In this document: positions 7,013-15,294 of the stretch, piece by piece
Position numbering within the stretch: position 1 is the stretch's first letter
How the letters are laid out: every line of letters starts with the position of its first letter
Assembly: GCA_903848795.1 (NCBI GenBank)
Contig: CAINHC010000013.1
Location: 1-39,141, forward strand
DNA length: 39,141 nucleotides
Source of the DNA: an uncultured bacterium
Lineage (GTDB): Bacteria > Patescibacteriota > Minisyncoccia > Phycocordibacterales > CAIZLB01
Direction of reading: 5' to 3'
Program-made: the position numbers and the translations under genes
The notes under the pieces: model-generated
The model's input: the letters and a program-made list of their open reading frames with translations, nothing else
Databases searched by the model: none
Told to the model about the DNA's origin: nothing

Positions 7013-9988
7013 ATGACTAATTCAAAAAAAACTCCAGAAAATAACAATAAAAAGAAGGGCCTTAAAAGCCCCGTTGTTAGCGGTAAAGCCAAAAAGACAG
7101 CAGAAGCTTCTGCTAAAGCAGGTACATCCACTGCGGGCGTTCATATCGGCACTCTGGTCCATGATACTCAACACGGTGCGCAACATGGAACTACAAACAA
7201 CCCCGCACTCTCTGGAGATATAATAAGTATAAGAGGTGCTAGAACTCACAACCTCAAAAACATCACCGTCGATATGCCTCGTAATAAAATGGTGGTTATT
7301 ACCGGTCTCTCTGGCTCAGGAAAATCATCTCTTGCGTTCGATACAATTTTTGCAGAAGGGCAGAGAAGATATATTGAATCACTCTCTTCTTACGCACGCC
7401 AATTTTTGCGTCAATTACAAAAGCCTGATGTTGATGAGATAATTGGACTCTCACCCGCTATTTCAATTGATCAAAAATCTAGATCAAATAATCCTCGTTC
7501 AACTGTTGCAACTATTACAGAAATTTACGACTACTTGCGTATTCTTTTTGCAAGAATCGGAAAGCCACATTGTCTAACTTGCGGAAGAGAAATCAAAAAA
7601 CTTTCTAAGGAAGAAATTCTTTCAACAATTTTCAATACCGTTACTCAATCATCAAATTCTTCAAGCAAGGACGGCGTGGCGGGTGCTGGCAATGGCGCTG
7701 GTATCAATAAAGTAATGGGCGTTGATATTGATAAAGCGATGTTCAAGATTTACGCTCCTGTTGTCATTGGAAGAAAGGGAGAATATTATCAAATGCTTTA
7801 TGATCTTTTGGGAAAGGGATATGAAGAGGTGAGAATCGACGGTGAGATAAAAAACCTGAGACATCAAATAATTCTTTCAAAAACTAAGAAGCATAATATC
7901 GATGTTTTGGTTGATCAATTTTACATTTCAGAAATTGGCGATAATTCTGCAAGTTTCAGAGAGCGCTTAAACGAAGCGGTGGAGAAAGCACTTCATGAAG
8001 CTGATGGATTAATTAGAATTATCAGCGATGCGGATGAGGTAATAGCACATGGTGGAACGGCCGGCGGCAATGTTGGACCAGACGGCAAAAAAATAAAAAC
8101 AAAATCAAAAGGGGATGCAGCCGAAGCTCAAGTTGGCCATCTTATTTCCTCAAAATTCATGTGTCCACATGATGGCTTTTCATTTCCAGAAGTGGAGCCT
8201 AGACTTTTTTCATTCAACTCTCCATATGGAGCGTGTCCAGAATGTAACGGTTTGGGCACAAGAGAATTTTTTATAAAAGATCCTTGTCCTGTTTGTAAGG
8301 GAGCTCGTCTGCGACCGGAGGCACTTTATGTTTTTCTTAAATCCGCAAACCCGATGGAATCTATCGTCGACACAGTTGGAGAAGTTAAAAGAGGGGATAA
8401 TAAAAATATCAACGTTGTCGATTTAACAAAAATGACAATTCAAACTTCAATTAAATTCTTTGAGACATTACCACTTACTCCAACTGAAGCAGATATTTCA
8501 AGAATCGTAATAAAAGAAATTGTTTCAAGACTAAAGTTTATGGAAAACGTGGGAATAGAATATTTATCACTCGATAGGCGTGCAAACACACTCTCAGGTG
8601 GAGAAGCACAGCGCATTAGACTTGCATCACAGCTTGGATCAGGTCTTGTTGGTGCGATGTACGTATTAGATGAACCTACAATTGGGCTTCATCAGCGTGA
8701 TAATGACCGTTTGATTAACACTCTTTTGCAACTCCGGGATATGGGAAATTCCGTGATTGTCGTTGAACACGATGAGGATACAATTTTTGCATCTGATTAT
8801 ATTGTTGATATTGGCCCTGGTGCTGGAGTTCACGGTGGTCACGTTGTTGTGTCTGGTTGGCTTGATAAGCTTTTGACATCGAAGAAAAATGAGTCTGCCT
8901 CTGTTACGCTTGAATACTTAAGAGGGGAGAAGGTTATTGAACTTCCTGAGAGAAGACGTGATGAAAATCACGGCTGGATAAAAATTGTTGGCGCAACGGT
9001 TAACAATATCAAAAATGTAAATGTCGATGTTCCACTTGGTAGAATGACATCCGTAACTGGAGTATCTGGTTCTGGAAAATCTTCTTTTGTATATGAGGTG
9101 CTACACAAAAACCTGCTCGCTCGATTGGACCGTGATCATAGAAGTGCAAATATTTATAATTGTGTAAGTTTCTCGGGTACTGAATATTTGGGAAGAACTG
9201 TTTTGATTGACCAATCACCTATTGGAAGAACTCCGAGATCAAACCCCGCAACTTATACGGGTGCTTTTACTCATATCAGAGATCTATTTGCTGAGACAAT
9301 AGAGGCTCGCGCTCGTGGATGGAAATCAAGTCGATTTAGTTTCAATGTAAAAGGTGGACGATGTGAAAACTGCCAAGGAAACGGAATGATTGAAGTTGAA
9401 ATGCACTTCTTGCCTACAGTTTATGTGACATGTGATATTTGTAATGGAAAGCGGTTCATGAAAGAAACGCTAGAAGTTAAATATAAAAATAAAAGTATTT
9501 ACGATGTTTTGAAAATGACGGTAGAGGAAGCAAATATTTTCTTTGATGATATTCCTTCAATTGCTGATCGTCTAAAAACTTTGCAAGAAGTTGGTCTTGG
9601 ATATCTTGAACTTGGACAATCTGCAACAACACTCTCTGGTGGAGAAGCACAGCGTGTGAAAGTTTCCGCCGAACTTTACAGGGAGCATATTCAAAAAACA
9701 ATTTATCTTTTGGATGAACCGACAATTGGTTTGCATTATGAAGATGTTAGAAAGCTTATTGATATTTTGCAAAGATTAGTGAGAAGAGGAAATACTGTTG
9801 TGATTATTGAACACAATATGGATATTATTAAGTGTTCAGACTATATTATTGACATTGGACCTGAGGGCGGGGACAAGGGTGGTAAGATTGTTGCAGTTGG
9901 AACACCCGAGGAGGTTGCGAAGAACCCTGCAAGCTATACAGGACAACATTTGGATAAGGTGCTGAAGAAGTGGCATTTTTCCGCTTAA
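7013..9988 (+). CDS. uvrA: Excinuclease ABC subunit A, lacking the insertion domain
   Basis: The ABC-type ATPase that finds DNA damage and loads UvrB. Seen in order: a Lys/Ala-rich extension (~1-68), ATP-binding I with GLSGSGKSS, the UvrB-binding domain ([14 protein letters not shown] region), CPHD (C384-D387) and CPEC (C408-C411), CPVC (C425-C428), the first signature [18 protein letters not shown] with [12 protein letters not shown]-binding II with GVSGSGKSS, zinc module CENC...CDIC, and a second [10 protein letters not shown] with LDEPTIGLH. Between [10 protein letters not shown] and CPVCKGARL there are only ~13 residues, where the family usually has ~110 (the insertion domain). One Cys of the first zinc module is Asp (CPHD). 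Two Gly/Ser-rich inserts lie near residues 215-240 and 340-375. It is convergent with cysS, with an 11-nt gap. Confidence 0.96.
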   Translation: MTNSKKTPENNNKKKGLKSPVVSGKAKKTAEASAKAGTSTAGVHIGTLVHDTQHGAQHGTTNNPALSGDIISIRGARTHNLKNITVDMPRNKMVVITGLSGSGKSSLAFDTIFAEGQRRYIESLSSYARQFLRQLQKPDVDEIIGLSPAISIDQKSRSNNPRSTVATITEIYDYLRILFARIGKPHCLTCGREIKKLSKEEILSTIFNTVTQSSNSSSKDGVAGAGNGAGINKVMGVDIDKAMFKIYAPVVIGRKGEYYQMLYDLLGKGYEEVRIDGEIKNLRHQIILSKTKKHNIDVLVDQFYISEIGDNSASFRERLNEAVEKALHEADGLIRIISDADEVIAHGGTAGGNVGPDGKKIKTKSKGDAAEAQVGHLISSKFMCPHDGFSFPEVEPRLFSFNSPYGACPECNGLGTREFFIKDPCPVCKGARLRPEALYVFLKSANPMESIVDTVGEVKRGDNKNINVVDLTKMTIQTSIKFFETLPLTPTEADISRIVIKEIVSRLKFMENVGIEYLSLDRRANTLSGGEAQRIRLASQLGSGLVGAMYVLDEPTIGLHQRDNDRLINTLLQLRDMGNSVIVVEHDEDTIFASDYIVDIGPGAGVHGGHVVVSGWLDKLLTSKKNESASVTLEYLRGEKVIELPERRRDENHGWIKIVGATVNNIKNVNVDVPLGRMTSVTGVSGSGKSSFVYEVLHKNLLARLDRDHRSANIYNCVSFSGTEYLGRTVLIDQSPIGRTPRSNPATYTGAFTHIRDLFAETIEARARGWKSSRFSFNVKGGRCENCQGNGMIEVEMHFLPTVYVTCDICNGKRFMKETLEVKYKNKSIYDVLKMTVEEANIFFDDIPSIADRLKTLQEVGLGYLELGQSATTLSGGEAQRVKVSAELYREHIQKTIYLLDEPTIGLHYEDVRKLIDILQRLVRRGNTVVIIEHNMDIIKCSDYIIDIGPEGGDKGGKIVAVGTPEEVAKNPASYTGQHLDKVLKKWHFSA

Positions 9989-9999
9989 ACCATCTTAAG

Positions 10000-11481
10000 T
10001 TAAACTCGTGAAATCCTTGGTTTTGAATCCGCGCCAGTATCTTCAACCTTATATCCCAATTCATTTATTTTGATTCTAAGTAAATCTGCTTCACCCCAGT
10101 CCTTTTCTTGGCGAGCTTTTTCTCTGGCTTCAATTAATTCTCGAACTTCCTCAGGTAAATCTTCTTCCAGACTTTCTTCCTTCTTCTTTTGTTCCACAGC
10201 TTTTTCAAGTATTTTAAGGCCCAAAACTTTGTCGAAACTTTCAATTAACTTTATCTTTTCTTCATCTCCCATTTCGATCTCCTTTAGAAGTGACCACAGA
10301 AGTGCAATGGCTTTAGGAGTATCTAAATCATCGTTAATAAAATTCAATAAATTATTTCTGTAGTTTTTTGAAATTTCCGATTCAGATTCCAATCTAGTGT
10401 CACCATTAGATTCATCGGTAGTATCAGTATCGGCATGGGCACTCATCGTAGTCTTCACCTTCCTCAAAATAGCAGTAACAGAATCAATAAGCTTCCCATA
10501 AGCACGCCCCGCATCCTCAAGTGCCTCATAAGAAAAACTAATAGCTGTGCTGTATCTTGCGGTTAGAAGCCAATATCGATAGGCGAGAGGGTTAATGCCT
10601 TTTTCTTTAAGAGTATCAATTGTAACAAAGGTACCGCTGGACTTTGCCATTTTTCCACCATCAAAAATCAAAAAGGCATTATGCATCCAGTAATTAGCAA
10701 GCGGAGCGCCATCGTGAGCGCATTCAGATTGCGCAATTTCATTATTGTGGTGAACTGGAATATGATCAATTCCGCCAGTGTGAATATCAAAACTATCTCC
10801 CAAATATTTAGATGACATTGCAGAACATTCTATATGCCATCCAGGGAAACCTTTTCCAAATGGAGTCTCATAACCCAATCTCTCATCAAATTTCCAAATA
10901 GCAAAATCTTTATAATTTCTTTTCTCAGAATCTTCTCCAATTCTACTTTCATCGCCCTCGGCTTGCCCCAACTTTCCATAGTCATCTTTCTTGGAAGTAT
11001 CGAAATATATTCCTCGAGATGTTTTGTAGGCTACATCTTTTGCTAATAAGGTGTTTATCATTTCTATATCTTCTTTGATGTGATCGCTGGCAAAAGGATA
11101 TGTTGTTGCACTTATAATATTTAGATCCTTTTGTGCATCTCTGAAAGCCGAATAATAATGATCAGCAATCTCACGCATTGAGATAAGGGTCATCGGCTTT
11201 CCTTCACGAAGAATTGCCTTTGTCATTTTATCTTCACCTTCATCCGCATCAGAAGATAAGTGGCCAATATCTGTAATATTAATCACTTGATTCACCTCAT
11301 ATCCATTGAATTCAAATACGCGTCTGAGTGTATCAGCAAAGACATAAGATCGAAGGTTGCCAATATGGGGATAGTCATAAACAGTCGGTCCACAATGATA
11401 CATTCCAACTTTGTTTGGAGTAATTGGGGTAAATATCTGCTTCTCTTTACCGAGGGTGTTATATAGAGTGATTTTGTTCAT
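10000..11481 (-). CDS. cysS: Cysteinyl-tRNA synthetase
   Basis: Class I synthetase that charges tRNA-Cys in the cytoplasm. Motifs: HCGPTVYDYPHIGN with the HIGH-type HIGN (~28-41), zinc ligands at C29, in the ECSAMS segment and in HHNNEIAQSEC, and GGKMAKSSG as the KMSKS loop (~277). At 493 residues it is a little longer than the ~461 of E. coli; the excess is a Ser/Thr/Asp/Glu-rich stretch at ~345-375 and a charged helical tail. A -10-like TATGCT lies ~17 nt upstream of the start on the minus strand, giving a very short leader. It is divergent from the S41 peptidase gene. Confidence 0.97.
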   Translation of the reverse strand: MNKITLYNTLGKEKQIFTPITPNKVGMYHCGPTVYDYPHIGNLRSYVFADTLRRVFEFNGYEVNQVINITDIGHLSSDADEGEDKMTKAILREGKPMTLISMREIADHYYSAFRDAQKDLNIISATTYPFASDHIKEDIEMINTLLAKDVAYKTSRGIYFDTSKKDDYGKLGQAEGDESRIGEDSEKRNYKDFAIWKFDERLGYETPFGKGFPGWHIECSAMSSKYLGDSFDIHTGGIDHIPVHHNNEIAQSECAHDGAPLANYWMHNAFLIFDGGKMAKSSGTFVTIDTLKEKGINPLAYRYWLLTARYSTAISFSYEALEDAGRAYGKLIDSVTAILRKVKTTMSAHADTDTTDESNGDTRLESESEISKNYRNNLLNFINDDLDTPKAIALLWSLLKEIEMGDEEKIKLIESFDKVLGLKILEKAVEQKKKEESLEEDLPEEVRELIEAREKARQEKDWGEADLLRIKINELGYKVEDTGADSKPRISRV

Positions 11482-11533
11482 AACGATATTTAAAGTCTAG
11501 CATAAAATATGAGGAGCGCCCAATGGTTATACA

Positions 11534-11562
11534 TTGACCTCACCTCTCAATTCTGCGATAAT
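11534..11562 (+). promoter_or_regulatory. Promoter of the S41 peptidase gene
   Basis: TTGACC (11534-11539), a 17-nt spacer ending TGC, and GATAAT (11557-11562). The ATG follows 11 nt later, so the mRNA would be leaderless or nearly so. Confidence 0.65.
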
Positions 11563-11573
11563 GAATTCATATT

Positions 11574-12830
11574 ATGACAAGAAAAAATAAAGAAACATTA
11601 AGACGAATTACCACGGGTGGATTAGTGGTTGCTATTGTCATTGCTGTATTTACATCTGGATTTATATCGGGACAGATGAGAACAGTAGAGGCTGGCAAAA
11701 TCCCTGGAGTTGTAAATGTTGATAAAAGTAAGCCAAAGGATGTTAATGCTGATTTTGAGCTATTTTGGAAAGCTTGGACAATTTTGAATGATAAATATGT
11801 TGCAACTCATAATTCAACAACATCACCCGCGCCAACAAATCAAGACAGAGTATATGGCGCAATAAAAGGAATGACAGCTTCCCTTGGTGACCCATATACT
11901 GTTTTCTTTACTCCACAGGAGTCCGCAATGTTTGAAAGTGAGATCGATGGTAATTTTGAGGGAGTTGGAATGGAACTTGGTATTAAGAATGATATTCTTA
12001 CCGTCATTTCTGCTTTGAAGAGCACTCCAGCTGAGAAGGCAGGAATTAAGAGCGGTGATAAGATTTTAAAAATCAATGAGACTCTAACCACAGGTGGCCT
12101 ATCGGTTGAACAAGCTGTAAAGATGATTAGGGGTCCAAAGGGAACTAATGTTAACTTCACAATACTAAGAGGAGATGCGACCTCAACAATGGAGATTAAG
12201 GTGACAAGAGATGTTATCAATCTTCCAACACTTGATTCTAACTACGATACTAAGACAGGAATTTATACGATAAAACTTTATAATTTCTCAGCACAAGCTT
12301 CAACTTTGTTTAGGAATGCACTGAAGGATTTTGTTGATTCAAAGAGTAATCGCCTTGTTATTGACCTTAGAGGAAATCCAGGAGGATATCTAGACTCTGC
12401 AGTTGATATGGCAAGTTGGTTCTTGCCTCCAGGAAAGACTGTTGTTCGGGAGAGTTATAGCAAAGGGAAGCCTGAGACATCGGAGAAGAGTAGGGGATAC
12501 AATATCTTTAACGATAATCTAAGGACTGTAATCTTGATTGACCAAGGATCCGCTTCTGCATCAGAGATTTTAGCTGGTGCGCTACAAGAGAATGGTAAGG
12601 CTAAGCTTGTTGGTACAAGAAGCTTTGGTAAGGGATCTGTTCAGGAGCTTGTTAAATTGACACCTGATACATCACTTAAGGTAACTATTGCTAGATGGTT
12701 AACGCCAAATGGCAAGTCAATTTCAGAGGGGGGTCTTACACCTGACGTCGAGGTGAAAAACACGCCTGAGGAGACAGCAAAGGGAATTGATGCCCAAATG
12801 CTAAAGGCTATTGAGATTCTTAGTAATTAA
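11574..12830 (+). CDS. S41 family C-terminal processing peptidase
   Basis: A CtpA/Prc-type serine protease that trims or degrades envelope proteins outside the cytoplasmic membrane. It has a signal-anchor helix (~13-34), a PDZ domain (~120-200, with GVGMELG and AEKAGIKSGDKIL), and the S41 core with DLRGNPGGYLDSAVD, then the Ser-Lys dyad: Ser in GSASASEIL (~328-330) and Lys in SFGKGSVQ (~353). The length is normal. It is followed by rplI after 18 nt, but rplI has its own promoter overlapping the end of this gene. Substrates are unknown. Confidence 0.95.
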   Translation: MTRKNKETLRRITTGGLVVAIVIAVFTSGFISGQMRTVEAGKIPGVVNVDKSKPKDVNADFELFWKAWTILNDKYVATHNSTTSPAPTNQDRVYGAIKGMTASLGDPYTVFFTPQESAMFESEIDGNFEGVGMELGIKNDILTVISALKSTPAEKAGIKSGDKILKINETLTTGGLSVEQAVKMIRGPKGTNVNFTILRGDATSTMEIKVTRDVINLPTLDSNYDTKTGIYTIKLYNFSAQASTLFRNALKDFVDSKSNRLVIDLRGNPGGYLDSAVDMASWFLPPGKTVVRESYSKGKPETSEKSRGYNIFNDNLRTVILIDQGSASASEILAGALQENGKAKLVGTRSFGKGSVQELVKLTPDTSLKVTIARWLTPNGKSISEGGLTPDVEVKNTPEETAKGIDAQMLKAIEILSN

Positions 12831-12839
12831 TGCTATATT
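12811..12839 (+). promoter_or_regulatory. rplI promoter inside the S41 peptidase gene end
   Basis: TTGAGA (12811-12816), a 17-nt spacer ending TGC, and TATATT (12834-12839). The rplI ATG is 9 nt downstream, predicting a leaderless mRNA. The -35 lies in the coding region of the upstream gene. Confidence 0.65.
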
Positions 12840-12848
12840 CATTCCACT

Positions 12849-13295
12849 ATGAAAGTTATTTTGCTTAAACACATTCCAAAAACTGGAAACAAACACGATA
12901 TTATAGAGGTATCAGATGGTTTCGCTCTTAATTCACTATTCCCAAAAGGATTGGCTGAGAGAGCTACACCTGGCGCTATGAAGAAGGTTGAATTGATTAA
13001 GGCCGGCGAGGAGGCTGAGAGAGCTGTTAGAGAAGACCTTCTTTTGAAGAATCTAAAGGAGCTCAGTGACGTCAAGATTACTATCGCTGGAAAGGCTAAT
13101 GAGAAGGGTCATTTCTTTGCGGGAATTCACAAGGAGGAGATTATTTCTGCTCTTAAGGAACAAAAGCAAATCGACATGGACGCAAGTCACATTGTCTTGG
13201 ACAAGGCGCTTAAGGAGGTTGGCGAGCACAAAGTGGATGTAAAGGTACAAGATAAGGTATCTCACTTTACAGTGGAGTTGGTGGCGCTGGTATAG
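12849..13295 (+). CDS. rplI: 50S ribosomal protein L9
   Basis: A full-length (148 aa) L9. The N-terminal rRNA-binding domain begins MKVILLKHIPKTG with the family signature around SDGFALNSLFPKGLAERAT (~22-40). A long charged connecting helix (~41-75) and the C-terminal domain ending VSHFTVELVAL follow. It is transcribed from its own promoter and ends before a terminator. Some CPR lineages are reported to lack L9, so its presence here helps to place the genome. Confidence 0.95.
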   Translation: MKVILLKHIPKTGNKHDIIEVSDGFALNSLFPKGLAERATPGAMKKVELIKAGEEAERAVREDLLLKNLKELSDVKITIAGKANEKGHFFAGIHKEEIISALKEQKQIDMDASHIVLDKALKEVGEHKVDVKVQDKVSHFTVELVALV

Positions 13296-13296
13296 T

Positions 13297-13311
13297 TGGG
13301 GTCAGGCCCCA
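13297..13311 (+). repeat. Short GC palindrome TGGGG-TCAGG-CCCCA
   Basis: A 5-bp GC stem with a 5-nt loop lies 1 nt after the rplI stop. This kind of GGGGTCAGGCCCC element is scattered in many bacterial intergenic regions. Its role here is unknown; no T-run follows. Confidence 0.4.
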
Positions 13312-13367
13312 TACACGACGGCCGAAATGTGGTGTAATAAGTAAGCTGAAAAAATGAATCAAGGAAA

Positions 13368-13397
13368 AAGACATCAGCGCGGGCGGGTGTTTTTTTA
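13368..13397 (+). terminator. Intrinsic terminator after rplI
   Basis: An imperfect hairpin (acatc...gggtgt, 13371-13375 with 13386-13390, plus inner GC pairs) is followed by seven T. The A-run on the left can extend the stem into the T-run. Confidence 0.6.
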
Positions 13398-13411
13398 TTT
13401 ACGTTAAATAA

Positions 13412-13420
13412 TGATATAAT
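13412..13420 (+). promoter_or_regulatory. Extended -10 promoter of the Nudix gene
   Basis: TGATATAAT: TGA at 13412-13414 followed by a consensus TATAAT at 13415-13420. Only 6 nt separate it from the ATG at 13427, which predicts a leaderless transcript. No good -35 is seen. Confidence 0.65.
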
Positions 13421-13426
13421 CCATGT

Positions 13427-13846
13427 ATGACAAAAATTGATTTAATTGCTAGAGGGATTATTATTCAAGATGACAAAATATTATTATGTAAAAGCCTTGA
13501 GCAAGGTCACTATTTTCTTCCTGGTGGACATGTTGAAGAGGGGGAGACTCAAGAGGAAACTTTCACGAGAGAGATGCAGGAAGAAATTGGAAGGGGTGTA
13601 TCTAAGGTGCAAAAGATAATAGATGTTAATAATAGTTATGTATACAAGGAACAAGAGTTTAATGAAATAATTTCTATATATATTGTTGCTTTGAAAGATT
13701 ATTTAAATATCAAAAGCTTAGAGGATCATATAGATTTTGCTTGGGTTCCGCTTTCTGGCTTGGCCACATCTGTATTTAAGCCAATCGAAATGGTACCAGA
13801 AATATTGAAATGTGTTGAGGAGAATAGGGAGTTTTGGTTGGTATAG
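13427..13846 (+). CDS. Nudix hydrolase
   Basis: A 139-residue Nudix protein that hydrolyses a nucleoside diphosphate linked to another group. The Nudix box is complete: GGHVEEGE-7 residues-REMQEEIG (~38-60), with all catalytic glutamates. The short single-domain form resembles MutT/ADP-ribose-type enzymes, but the substrate cannot be predicted. It is monocistronic, with its own promoter and terminator. It marks the left edge of the accessory block between rplI and the large membrane protein. Confidence 0.9.
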   Translation: MTKIDLIARGIIIQDDKILLCKSLEQGHYFLPGGHVEEGETQEETFTREMQEEIGRGVSKVQKIIDVNNSYVYKEQEFNEIISIYIVALKDYLNIKSLEDHIDFAWVPLSGLATSVFKPIEMVPEILKCVEENREFWLV

Positions 13847-13862
13847 AGGGTGACTGTTTGAT

Positions 13863-13893
13863 AAAAGACATTCGCAGAGGCGGATGTCTTTTT
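13863..13893 (+). terminator. Intrinsic terminator after the Nudix gene
   Basis: An 11-13-bp stem (13863-13875 with 13880-13892, one G-U pair) with an AGAG loop, followed by T. Confidence 0.8.
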
Positions 13894-14010
13894 GCGTGGT
13901 GTAATTTAGCTTGAAAATATGAACGGATTAAACTTATCCACAAAACTTTAGAAAATCTTTGGGTTTTCTTTATCTCAGAAATTTAATAATACAGGGGTAA
14001 TTATTAAAAT

Positions 14011-14538
14011 ATGAATGAAGAAGAAATATCCAAAAAAGCTGTTAAATATATTAACAAAAATAAAGAGTTGTTGATTGAAAGGTTTGCGAATTCTATGGAT
14101 CATGTTCCTGAGGAGTTACCTATGACAATTTTTATGGCTGGTTCCCCTGGTGCTGGTAAGACAGAATTCTCAAAAGAGCTTGCTGAGTTTTATAATAACA
14201 CTGCCGTAAGAATTGATGCAGATGATATAAGAAATTTTTTTGAAGACTACGATGGCTTGAATGCGCACGTCTTCCAAAAGGCGGTAAGTATTGGAGTTGA
14301 TATATTATATAGATTTTGTTTAGCAAATAATTTCAACATCATTTTAGATGGAACATTTGCTCACAAAAGAGTTAGTGGAAACATACAAAAATCTTTAGAT
14401 AAAAATAGAAGGGTATTCATTGCTTTTATCTATCAGAGGCCTGAAGTTGCTTGGAATTTTACTGAAAATAGAGAGTTAGTCGATCATAGAAAAATTACCA
14501 AAGATTCATTTATAAGGACGTTTTTACAATCAAGGTAA
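14011..14538 (+). CDS. Zeta-toxin-like P-loop kinase
   Basis: A 175-residue protein of the zeta toxin/AAA_33 kinase type. Zeta toxins phosphorylate UDP-activated amino sugars and block cell-wall synthesis; others in the family modify other small molecules. Seen: Walker A MAGSPGAGKT (~42-51), an acidic substrate/Mg motif RIDADDIR (~67-74), LDGTFAHK (~112-119), and an arginine-containing lid region (NRRVFIAFIYQRPEVAW). It ends soon after the lid, so it is on the short side for the family. Two small genes follow (9-nt gap, then ATGA overlap), consistent with a toxin-antitoxin-like operon. The assignment as a toxin is inference from fold and context. Confidence 0.75.
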   Translation: MNEEEISKKAVKYINKNKELLIERFANSMDHVPEELPMTIFMAGSPGAGKTEFSKELAEFYNNTAVRIDADDIRNFFEDYDGLNAHVFQKAVSIGVDILYRFCLANNFNIILDGTFAHKRVSGNIQKSLDKNRRVFIAFIYQRPEVAWNFTENRELVDHRKITKDSFIRTFLQSR

Positions 14539-14547
14539 AATGTAAAT

Positions 14548-14706
14548 ATGGTCAAAATAGAATTTGGCAACAAAATCGAATTAAACCTGTTTATTAAAAA
14601 TATTAACAACGATAAAGTTGAAATCGCTCATTTGAATATAATGAAAATTGACGCATATTTAGAGAGGATATATACTATTGATGAATTATTAAAACTAATA
14701 ATATGA
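14548..14706 (+). CDS. 52-residue small protein in the zeta operon
   Basis: An ATG-to-TGA reading frame of 52 codons, starting MVKIEFGNK and ending DELLKLII. It begins 9 nt after the zeta-like gene's stop, and its TGA overlaps the ATG of the next gene (ATGA), the classical translational coupling arrangement. Its composition matches coding sequence: Lys/Ile/Asn/Glu-rich with alternating hydrophobics in the first half and a helix at the end. I do not recognise the family. It could be an antitoxin component or an accessory factor. It uses one of only two TGA stops seen in the window. Confidence 0.6.
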   Translation: MVKIEFGNKIELNLFIKNINNDKVEIAHLNIMKIDAYLERIYTIDELLKLII

Positions 14707-14906
14707 TTAAAAAACTGCTTTCAAAATTAACCTCGATAAAGAAAAAAGAGTATCCAAAGAGGACGCTTAGTGATTTTATGATAAATGCTCCACTAGAAGA
14801 AAAACAGGCGGTTTATGCTGAAATTATTAGAAGATCCAATGTGAGACAGAGAAAGATTATGAAAGAGGCAGAAAAGATTTTGGCGGAGAGGGCTAAGAGT
14901 GTTTAG
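14703..14906 (+). CDS. Small basic helical protein, possible antitoxin
   Basis: A 67-residue, Lys/Arg-rich, mostly helical protein: a basic N-terminus (MIKKLLSKLTSIKKK), then SDFMINAPLEEKQAVYAEIIRRSN and a long charged C-terminal helix. It overlaps the preceding small gene by 4 nt. Its size, charge and place behind a zeta-like kinase fit an antitoxin, but I see no named epsilon or PezA-type domain. It is the last gene before a non-coding stretch. Confidence 0.55.
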   Translation: MIKKLLSKLTSIKKKEYPKRTLSDFMINAPLEEKQAVYAEIIRRSNVRQRKIMKEAEKILAERAKSV

Positions 14907-14967
14907 TCTTGTAATATTTCCATTTGCAAATCGTCATTATGTGTATAAGAAATAATATGCTCATCAT

Positions 14968-15190
14968 GGTTCTATACACCGTGTAAGGCTTGGGCGATAA
15001 TGTGGAGAGAAACAGTGGAAATAAGCAACCAGATTGTTTTCCCGCTGGACGGTACGCACGTTTGACCCGACGCTTGGCTGAAATGCTGAGATTCCCCGTG
15101 TGCCGAAGTGTTATATTGATGTATAGACTAGATATAACGCTGGGTTAATTAATTGCCAAAACAGAGGCGCTTAGGCGTCTCTGTTTTGTG
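14968..15190 (+). ncRNA. Candidate structured non-coding RNA (family not recognised)
   Basis: The gene-free stretch 14907-15294 holds a GC-richer block unlike the AT-rich spacers around it. A TATGCT -10 (14956-14961) predicts a start at the GG of 14968-14969. The RNA would close with an 8-bp perfect stem (14971-14978 TCTATACA with 15120-15127 TGTATAGA). Further compatible pairs (14982-14986 with 15111-15115; 14987-14989 with 15102-15104) make a rod. Alternative local hairpins exist (15029-15032 with 15045-15048; GGTACGC 15051-15057 with GTGTGCC 15098-15104). It ends in a strong terminator. The overall shape and ~220-nt length recall 6S RNA, but I cannot see family-defining sequence. It is not tmRNA, RNase P RNA, SRP RNA or a riboswitch that I know. 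No ORF fits. Confidence 0.5.
15158..15190 (+). terminator. Intrinsic terminator of the candidate ncRNA
   Basis: A 13-bp stem (15158-15170 with 15175-15187, one G-U pair) with a TTAG loop, ending in TTTTG. It insulates the Fic/RM island from the left. Confidence 0.85.
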
Positions 15191-15209
15191 TATGTTCAAA
15201 CGAGGTGGA

Positions 15210-15281
15210 ACTTTTAATTTATATAAACCTTATTAAAACTTAAAGCGTTAACTTTTAATTTGACATATTCTAATTAAAAGT
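15210..15281 (+). promoter_or_regulatory. Tandem palindromic operators over the fic promoter
   Basis: Two 31-bp palindromes of identical architecture (10-bp arm, 11-bp spacer, 10-bp arm) lie 41 bp apart. Site 1 has ACTTTTAATT at 15210-15219 and a right arm TATTAAAACT at 15231-15240 (8 of 10 matching). Site 2 has ACTTTTAATT at 15251-15260 and a perfect right arm AATTAAAAGT at 15272-15281. Arm centres are spaced 21, 20 and 21 bp, that is, two helical turns each. TTGACA (15260-15265) lies between the arms of site 2 and the -10 (TATAAG 15281-15286 or TAAGAT 15283-15288) abuts it, so binding would block RNA polymerase. The Fic protein has a C-terminal winged helix and could be the repressor. Confidence 0.75.
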
Positions 15282-15294
15282 ATAAGATAGTTGT

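Noticed and set aside
15081-15095. Possible TPP riboswitch because of GCTGAGAT
   Set aside because: The other conserved THI-element segments (the ACC...GAACCTGAT part and closing helix order) are missing and the next gene is not thiamine-related.
14968-15190. tmRNA, RNase P RNA or SRP RNA identity for the candidate RNA
   Set aside because: No tag reading frame or tRNA-like end, no P4 consensus, and no SRP domain IV GGAAG/AGCA motif.
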